From assembly GCF_004125265.1 (NCBI RefSeq), contig NZ_RDTE01000001.1:434001-498000 (forward strand): a DNA stretch of 64,000 nucleotides, written 5' to 3'. This DNA comes from Streptomyces lydicus. Lineage in GTDB: Bacteria; Actinomycetota; Actinomycetes; Streptomycetales; Streptomycetaceae. The notes below the pieces were generated by a model. It was given only the letters and a program-made list of their open reading frames with translations, ran no database searches and was not told the DNA's origin. Positions 59,536-64,000 of this stretch are shown piece by piece (the stretch's first letter is position 1; each line of letters begins with the position of its first letter). Position numbers and translations under genes: made by a program.

Positions 59536-60633
59536 ATGACAAACCCTAACTTCGCTGCCACTTCAGCCACGTCCACGTCTACCGCCGCCTTCTCACTCGC
59601 CGACACCGCTGCTGTCGAGTCTTCGTCCGCCTCCAAGCCCACGGCTGCGTCTGGTCCGCGGGTGTCAGCGCAGTCTCTTGCACTGGAGGTGAAGAAGGTG
59701 GGCAGCCTCGAACTCGCTGAGTACTTGGACGCGACAGGCCGGGATGTGGCGGATGTGTACCGAGGCAATGGTTCGTGGACGTCGCTCCTGCGTCGCGCGA
59801 AGCTGATTCCGGCACCGGCCATGCCAGTGCCGGGAGAGGCGGACCTGCTGAAGCGCATGCACTCCTTCAGCCACATCGACGACGCCGAACGCGTGGACGC
59901 ATACCGCAAGTTCACTGCCGACAAGGCTCCGGCCTACGACGATCTGACGGAGTTCGACCAGACCCTCGCACGGATGCTGTTCTTCAACCTGTGGGACAAG
60001 GCTGGTGGCTTTTCTTCCTACGCCGATGGGCTGGCCTCGCTCCACAACCAGCGCACGGTGCGCTCTGAGCTCCGTCAACTCCTCACTCACCTGGAGCGCA
60101 GCGACCGGATGCGCACGGTGCAGCCGCTCACCGGCCCGCACTCACACATTCCGCTGTCCGTCCATCACGCCTACAACCGCTCGGAGATCCTGGCGGCGAT
60201 GGGTGTGGCGCGCCTCGGCGGGCAGTTGCCTGGATACTTCGCCCAGGGCGTGCTGTGGGATGAGAAGAACCGGACGGACGCGCTGCTGATCACTTTGAAC
60301 AAGAGTGAGCGGGACTTCTCACCGACGGTCCGCTACAAGGACTACGCGCTGAGCCGGACCCGTTTCCACTGGGAGTCGCAGAACTCCACCGCACCGGCAT
60401 CACCGACCGGCCAGCGCTACCAGAAGCATGCCGAGCAGGGCAGCCACGTGCTGTTGTTCATGCGGGAGTCAAAGGACACGGCGTCCGGCAAGGCGATGCC
60501 GTGGGTGCTGCTCGGCCCGGCCACCTACGAGATGCACACCGGCAGCAAGCCGATGGCGATCACGTGGCGCCTGCACCACCCGCTGCCCGAGCGGATCTAC
60601 TCGCGCATGCCGAACACCACGCTCGCCACCTGA
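59536..60633 (+). CDS. Free-standing DUF3427 domain protein
   Basis: 365 aa from ATG 59536. After a Thr/Ser-rich start, residues about 55-95 (LELAEYLDATGRDVADVYRG..SWTSLLRRAKL) and the C-terminal ~180 residues (RSEILAAMGVARLGGQLPGY, GVLWDEKNRTDALLITLNKS, DYALSRTRFHWESQNSTAP, GSHVLLFMRESKD) match the C-terminal region of large SF2 helicases with PLD-like nuclease and DUF3427. The helicase and nuclease parts are absent. It has its own ribosome site and a terminator, so it is a genuine separate gene. Confidence 0.8.
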   Translation: MTNPNFAATSATSTSTAAFSLADTAAVESSSASKPTAASGPRVSAQSLALEVKKVGSLELAEYLDATGRDVADVYRGNGSWTSLLRRAKLIPAPAMPVPGEADLLKRMHSFSHIDDAERVDAYRKFTADKAPAYDDLTEFDQTLARMLFFNLWDKAGGFSSYADGLASLHNQRTVRSELRQLLTHLERSDRMRTVQPLTGPHSHIPLSVHHAYNRSEILAAMGVARLGGQLPGYFAQGVLWDEKNRTDALLITLNKSERDFSPTVRYKDYALSRTRFHWESQNSTAPASPTGQRYQKHAEQGSHVLLFMRESKDTASGKAMPWVLLGPATYEMHTGSKPMAITWRLHHPLPERIYSRMPNTTLAT

Positions 60634-60648
60634 CCAGCGCCTCTCCCT

Positions 60649-60686
60649 CGGCCCCCGGTCCCGCAACAACGCGGGAGCGGGGGCCG
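60649..60686. terminator. GC-rich hairpin after the DUF3427 gene
   Basis: 16-nt arms (CGGCCCCCGGTCCCGC and its near-complement, one mismatch) around AACAAC, 16 nt after the stop codon. Confidence 0.7.
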
Positions 60687-60692
60687 TCTTCC

Positions 60693-60866
60693 GTGCCCCG
60701 TGTCGGTGTTGAAGAGAACACAGACTTCGGCGAAATCCGCGACAACAACACCAACAGGCACACCAGCCAGGAGCAACCTTCCGCGACGACCTCCTCCACG
60801 CCGACAACCCAGCAGCCCACCCCTGGCCCCAGCTACCACACCGACAGCGACGAACCGCCCTTCTGA
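60693..60866 (+). CDS. 57-aa peptide ending in an SSB-like acidic tip
   Basis: GTG 60693. It is hydrophilic and Thr/Gln/Pro-rich (NTDFGEIRDNNTNRHTSQEQ) and ends SDEPPF before the TGA. That terminal pattern (acidic residues then PPF/IPF) is the partner-binding tip of single-strand binding proteins. No OB fold precedes it. Either the disordered tail of a lost ssb gene or a free SSB-mimic. There is no clear ribosome site, and the hairpin terminator lies just upstream. Confidence 0.45.
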   Translation: MPRVGVEENTDFGEIRDNNTNRHTSQEQPSATTSSTPTTQQPTPGPSYHTDSDEPPF

Positions 60867-61079
60867 CCACGGATCGAACCCGGCGGCTGCGGCTTCGCCT
60901 CCGCACCGTGCCAACAACCCCGGCCGGTGTTGTTGCGCCGCTAACGCCAGTGCCCTCCAGGCTGGGTCTGCAGGGCCGCCCGCACGCCCGTGCGACGTAC
61001 GGGAGGCCCCGCCGCAACACCCTCGACTCATCACCCACCCACCTGCAGGTGGCGTTCTTTCCCACGAGCGGAGACAACC

Positions 61080-61565
61080 ATGCCCACACAGCCCACAACC
61101 CCGCCCGAAACAACCGGCTCCGTCGACCCCGACACCAACCACACACAGGCCCAGAACGCCGCCGCCACCGGCGTGAACCACCAACTCGCCACCCGTGTCC
61201 TGCGCATCATCAAGCAGCGTACGAACCTGCTGGCAACCGATGAGGTGCTGGGAGGCACCGACCGGCTGGAGGCCCGCGCCCCGCTGCACAAGGTGACCCT
61301 CAACGTTCCGGGCATCGTGATCTACCTCTCGGGCTACTCCATCGAAAAGATCAGCGGAAAGGAGCCGGGCGACGAGCCTGCCTACGAGGCGACCAAGGGC
61401 GACGAATCGGGTTCCGCATGGAACGTCGCAGACCGGCTGCTCGGCCTGACTCCGACGGACACCAACCACCTCTTCAGCCACCCCACCAAGCGGACCGTCA
61501 TCGCCGCCTTCGAGCAACTCGCAGCGGGCGCCGACCAGATCGACTGGACTACCATCCGGCGCTGA
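61080..61565 (+). CDS. Hypothetical protein, 161 aa
   Basis: ATG 61080, with GCGGAGA 6 nt upstream. After a disordered Thr/Pro start, the folded part reads LATRVLRIIKQRTNLLATDE, APLHKVTLNVPGIVIYLSGY, VADRLLGLTPTDTNHLFSHP and TVIAAFEQLAAGADQIDW. No known family to me. A strong hairpin follows 24 nt after the stop, so this is a monocistronic unit. Confidence 0.65.
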   Translation: MPTQPTTPPETTGSVDPDTNHTQAQNAAATGVNHQLATRVLRIIKQRTNLLATDEVLGGTDRLEARAPLHKVTLNVPGIVIYLSGYSIEKISGKEPGDEPAYEATKGDESGSAWNVADRLLGLTPTDTNHLFSHPTKRTVIAAFEQLAAGADQIDWTTIRR

Positions 61566-61589
61566 CAGCCACCCCGCCACGCCCACAGT

Positions 61590-61624
61590 CGGCCCCGGCC
61601 CCGCACCGCGCGGGGCCGGGGCCG
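61590..61624. terminator. Perfect 15-bp GC hairpin
   Basis: Arms CGGCCCCGGCCCCGC and its exact complement around ACCGC, 24 nt after the 161-aa gene. Confidence 0.7.
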
Positions 61625-62042
61625 CCCCACGCCATCCATCACGCGCCGACCTCACCCTGCACCCGCCGCACGGCCCAACCTGCTGCAGCACCAGCCGCGC
61701 CGGACCCGACCACCAGCCCTCACGACCCCGCTCCGTGACTGTGAGCGTCGGCAACGCCGGACCGCGCGGCACGATCGGGCCCCGGCCGCGCATGGCGAGG
61801 CCCGGCCCGCCGGACATACCAGAACCGCACTGCACGGTACCTGGAAGCTCGCCGACCAGGGCGGGCCGTTCCGCGATTCGCCCTGCCGCTCCCCACCGCT
61901 GCCACGTGCTCGCGCCGGCTAGCCCTGCTTCAGGCGGCCGCTTGCGCCGCTTGCCGACTCCCGCCCCACAGTGCACCCAACCGGCACGGCCGCATATCGC
62001 CCGACCGCCGACCCCACCACACCGACCAAGGAGTCACACCCC
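61625..62042. other. Intergenic stretch, no gene seen
   Basis: No frame with a ribosome site or natural protein. Ends with AAGGAG serving the next gene. Confidence 0.5.
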
Positions 62043-62327
62043 ATGAACTGGGCCCAGCTACTGGAAGACCTCCTGTTCGCGGCCACGGTCGCGCCCCCTC
62101 TGCTGTTGTGGTTCGACCTGCTGTCCCGGACAGAGACACTGGTGCTCCTGGCCGGGACCTTCACCACCTTCACCGCGTCGACCACGTGGGCCTTCCTGCA
62201 CGGCGAGGCCGGGAACGTCGCCTGGAACGTCACCCTGACGGTCACCACATTGCTCGTGCTGCGCCGACGCCGAGAGAACACCCACAAGAACACCGCCAAG
62301 CCCCGGGGCGCCAAGCCGCAGGTCTGA
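62043..62327 (+). CDS. Small membrane protein, 94 aa
   Basis: AAGGAG lies 10 nt before ATG 62043. It has two or three hydrophobic helices (LLFAATVAPPLLLWFDLL, LVLLAGTFTTFTAST, NVTLTVTTLLVL) and a basic tail (RRRRENTHKN). The topology suggests an inner-membrane protein with a cytoplasmic C-terminus. Small proteins of this kind are frequent on Streptomyces plasmids. Unknown function. Confidence 0.65.
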   Translation: MNWAQLLEDLLFAATVAPPLLLWFDLLSRTETLVLLAGTFTTFTASTTWAFLHGEAGNVAWNVTLTVTTLLVLRRRRENTHKNTAKPRGAKPQV

Positions 62328-62612
62328 CCCGCACCCCCGCACCAGCACCGTCGACGGCCCGCCTCCGGCACCAACCAAGAGGCGGGCCGTCCGCGTCGCC
62401 CCACGCTATGCCCGGCTGGCCCTCGCCAGCCTCCACTCCCGCACACCGAGTAGCCCACAGCCCCGCCCAACCACCTGCCGGGCCCGCCCCTACACCCCGG
62501 CGCGAGGCGGCAAGCATCACACCCCAAGCCCTTGCCTGGCTGCCCCACAGGCCCGGCACGGAGACCGGCCACAGCGCCATGACATCACCCACATCAGCGA
62601 CTGGGAGCCCCC

Positions 62613-63104
62613 ATGTCTACCGCCCCCCACCACACCCCGACCACAGCCCGAAGCGCCGATGTCCACCGCCAGGCCCGCCGACTCGAAGCCGTCGTCAACG
62701 TCGCAACGCGCGCCACCCAATACGTCGCCCACCACACCACCAGCGCGAAGGGCCTGGCCTACGCCGCCGCCCGCATCGCCACAGCTCGCTCAGCAGCCAA
62801 CCGCCTCCTGAACACCCCCGGGCTGCGCGACTACCCCCAAGCAGTCCGTCTCCTGAAGAAGCTGAGCCTGGCCGAAGCGACCCTCAGCGGGCCCCGCGCC
62901 CAGATCCTGGCGATCGCCCACGCGGCCCACGCAGCCGCCAGAGCTGAGCCAGACCGCAAACGGCGCGCCACCCTGCACGGCATCGAGGCCGACGCCCGCG
63001 GCCTCCTTCGCGACGCAGACCTCCTCAACCTGGACAACGAGCCCATCAATCACCTGAAGTCCCTGCGCATCAGAGCCGCCCGCGGCGGCCTGACCACCGA
63101 CTGA
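62613..63104 (+). CDS. Hypothetical helical protein, 163 aa
   Basis: GGGAG lies 7 nt before the ATG. It is Ala/Arg-rich and almost wholly helical (VHRQARRLEAVVNVATRATQ, GLAYAAARIATARSAANRLL, AHAAHAAARAEPDRKRRATL). It is basic, so binding to nucleic acid is conceivable. No family is recognised. It has good codon bias. Confidence 0.6.
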   Translation: MSTAPHHTPTTARSADVHRQARRLEAVVNVATRATQYVAHHTTSAKGLAYAAARIATARSAANRLLNTPGLRDYPQAVRLLKKLSLAEATLSGPRAQILAIAHAAHAAARAEPDRKRRATLHGIEADARGLLRDADLLNLDNEPINHLKSLRIRAARGGLTTD

Positions 63105-63601
63105 CCCGACCCACCCGTCACTGCCCAGGCCCGACAGCCCGACCATCCCGCCGAGGCCGCCGCGCCTGACCGTCTCGCGCCGAGCCTCGTGCACCGGCCA
63201 CCACCGGCCCCCGGGCCACTGGCCTGCACGTACCCTGTGTACGGGCCGCCCGCATACGCCCGTCCCACGGCCATCCTGCTACCGAGGCAGGCCCCGCCGC
63301 TGCCCCCGCTGCAGAACCCAGCCCCGGCTGCAGCGGGGAGCAATCCCGTGCCCGCTCCACGTCATTCTCAACGGCTTTCCCTGCCCGCCGCAGAGCTGAT
63401 CTCCGAGGCACACATCTCCGCCCAGACGGCCACCCACTACCAGGGCCGAAACAGCACTCCGATCTGCGACCTAGTGGTTGACTCCGGAAGCCCGACGGGG
63501 GACTCCGGACCGGCCTCGTGTCTGCGTGCTCGTCAGAGGTTGGGTGTGGAGAGGTAGAGGCCGCAGGCGCATTCCAGGCACCACTACCCCTTGTCAGTTG
63601 A
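63105..63601. other. Intergenic stretch, no gene seen
   Basis: Contains short GC-rich inverted repeats near 63195-63235 but no supported ORF on either strand. Confidence 0.45.
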
Positions 63602-64000
63602 TCAGGGGACATGTGCGTAGCCGACGGTCGAAGGCCCGCCGTGTGCCCAATGAGCGGTGACCTTGACTGTGAGGCCAGAGGCATGAGGGTCGAGGACGGG
63701 TATCCCGGGTGAGGACTGGTGCATCTCCAGTGCTTCGTGGACAGCGGACTCGACCACTGCGATGCCAGCACACAGCAGCATCGCTGCTTCCGGGCAGTGC
63801 CCGTCAGCGTGAAACTCAAGAGCCCGGAAGGTACGCAGAGGGAACGCGGTGACGCCCTGATCGTGGGAAATCGGGGAGCGGTCGGGATCGTACCGCCGAA
63901 GTCCTGAGGGGTACTCCCGATCGTGGCACCCTACGTAGAGGTAGGCCCGCTCCTCAGCAAAGGCGAGTTGGTCGGTGCAGAAATGGGACTCAGGATGTAG
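63602..64000 (-). CDS. C-terminal part of a hypothetical protein, cut by the window edge
   Basis: At least 132 codons are open from the right edge to the TGA at 63602, without a start inside the window. The sequence is clearly protein-like: FCTDQLAFAEERAYLYVGCH, YDPDRSPISHDQGVTAFPLR, FRALEFHADGHCPEAAMLLC, AGIAVVESAVHEALEMHQSS, HASGLTVKVTAHWAHGGPST. It has three Cys and many His, but no clear zinc motif. I do not recognise the family. Confidence 0.6.
   Translation of the reverse strand, partial: LHPESHFCTDQLAFAEERAYLYVGCHDREYPSGLRRYDPDRSPISHDQGVTAFPLRTFRALEFHADGHCPEAAMLLCAGIAVVESAVHEALEMHQSSPGIPVLDPHASGLTVKVTAHWAHGGPSTVGYAHVP

Noticed and set aside
58881..59924. 347-codon minus-strand frame
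   Set aside because: Mostly antisense to the DUF3427 gene and Arg/Pro/Ser-rich; no ribosome site.
1..64000. tRNA genes, rRNA genes or telomere-type palindrome clusters
   Set aside because: None recognised by eye on either strand; an attachment-site tRNA may lie outside the window.

Overview
The DNA is very GC-rich, shows third-position GC bias, uses many GTG starts and GGAGG-type ribosome sites, and carries gene families typical of actinomycetes (SCO6880-type conjugation protein, DUF4913, DUF3263, XRE/HATPase regulator clusters, bacterial Ku, IS630). The best reading is an accessory region of a Streptomyces genome: a large conjugative (probably linear) plasmid, an integrative conjugative element, or a plastic chromosome arm. 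I found no rRNA, tRNA, CRISPR array, telomere or complete recognisable rep gene.

Layout. 0.1-3.8 kb: a HAD hydrolase, a small membrane-protein operon and a double-HTH GntR regulator, all on the minus strand. 4.9-5.6 kb: a tandem HAD-fold protein that has lost its catalytic Asp residues. 5.7-11.0 kb: a tightly coupled plus-strand operon behind a perfect palindrome. It encodes a 35-aa leader ORF, a triple zinc-knuckle protein, a CysH/IbrA-like PP-loop enzyme, a GNAT, an IbrB-like ParB protein, a small HTH protein and a protein with a Cas8/Csf1-like zinc-finger segment. This is my main candidate for an undescribed system. 11.1-23 kb: Ku, several decayed small genes, a DUF4145 gene of lower GC, a GNAT-type protein, an intact CoiA-like nuclease, an isoaspartyl-methyltransferase-like enzyme with a small upstream ORF, and an HNH-like DUF5710 protein. 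23.2-33.1 kb: a conjugative type IV secretion operon on the minus strand (pilin-like membrane protein, TcpC-like, secreted protein, VirB6/TrbL-like, SCO6880, VirB4-like, a 54-aa ORF, VirD4-like, an 83-aa ORF, DUF4913). A VirB1-like transglycosylase/M23 peptidase is transcribed divergently.

34.2-38.9 kb: a HAD phosphatase and a coupled regulatory cluster (XRE regulator, two primase-like domain proteins, HATPase, zinc-binding proteins). 39.0-43.9 kb: a perfect stem-loop, small membrane proteins, a gene-poor stretch, and an operon whose central protein carries three DnaB N-terminal-type repeats but no helicase domain; this is a possible replication module. 44.4-50.1 kb: a second CoiA-like gene, split by a 3.85-kb element that carries two tyrosine recombinases and has short inverted repeats, and further cut by an in-frame TAA. 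50.6-55.1 kb: a graveyard of truncated genes (TIGR02391-like, integrase C-terminus, TniQ/P-loop-like) next to an intact IS630 copy. 55.3-64.0 kb: small conserved actinomycete genes, a frameshifted nuclease-like gene, a free-standing DUF3427 domain, a peptide ending in an SSB-type acidic tip, two strong hairpin terminators, and a gene cut by the right edge.

As a unit, the region combines DNA transfer machinery, DNA-processing proteins (Ku, CoiA-like, SSB tail, DnaB-N repeats), regulators, and at least one cassette with the organisation of a defence, counter-defence or DNA-modification system. Single-base homopolymer frameshifts recur (13.3, 13.8, 51.4 and 58.3 kb). They are either genuine decay or assembly errors, and this should be settled before any loss of function is claimed.
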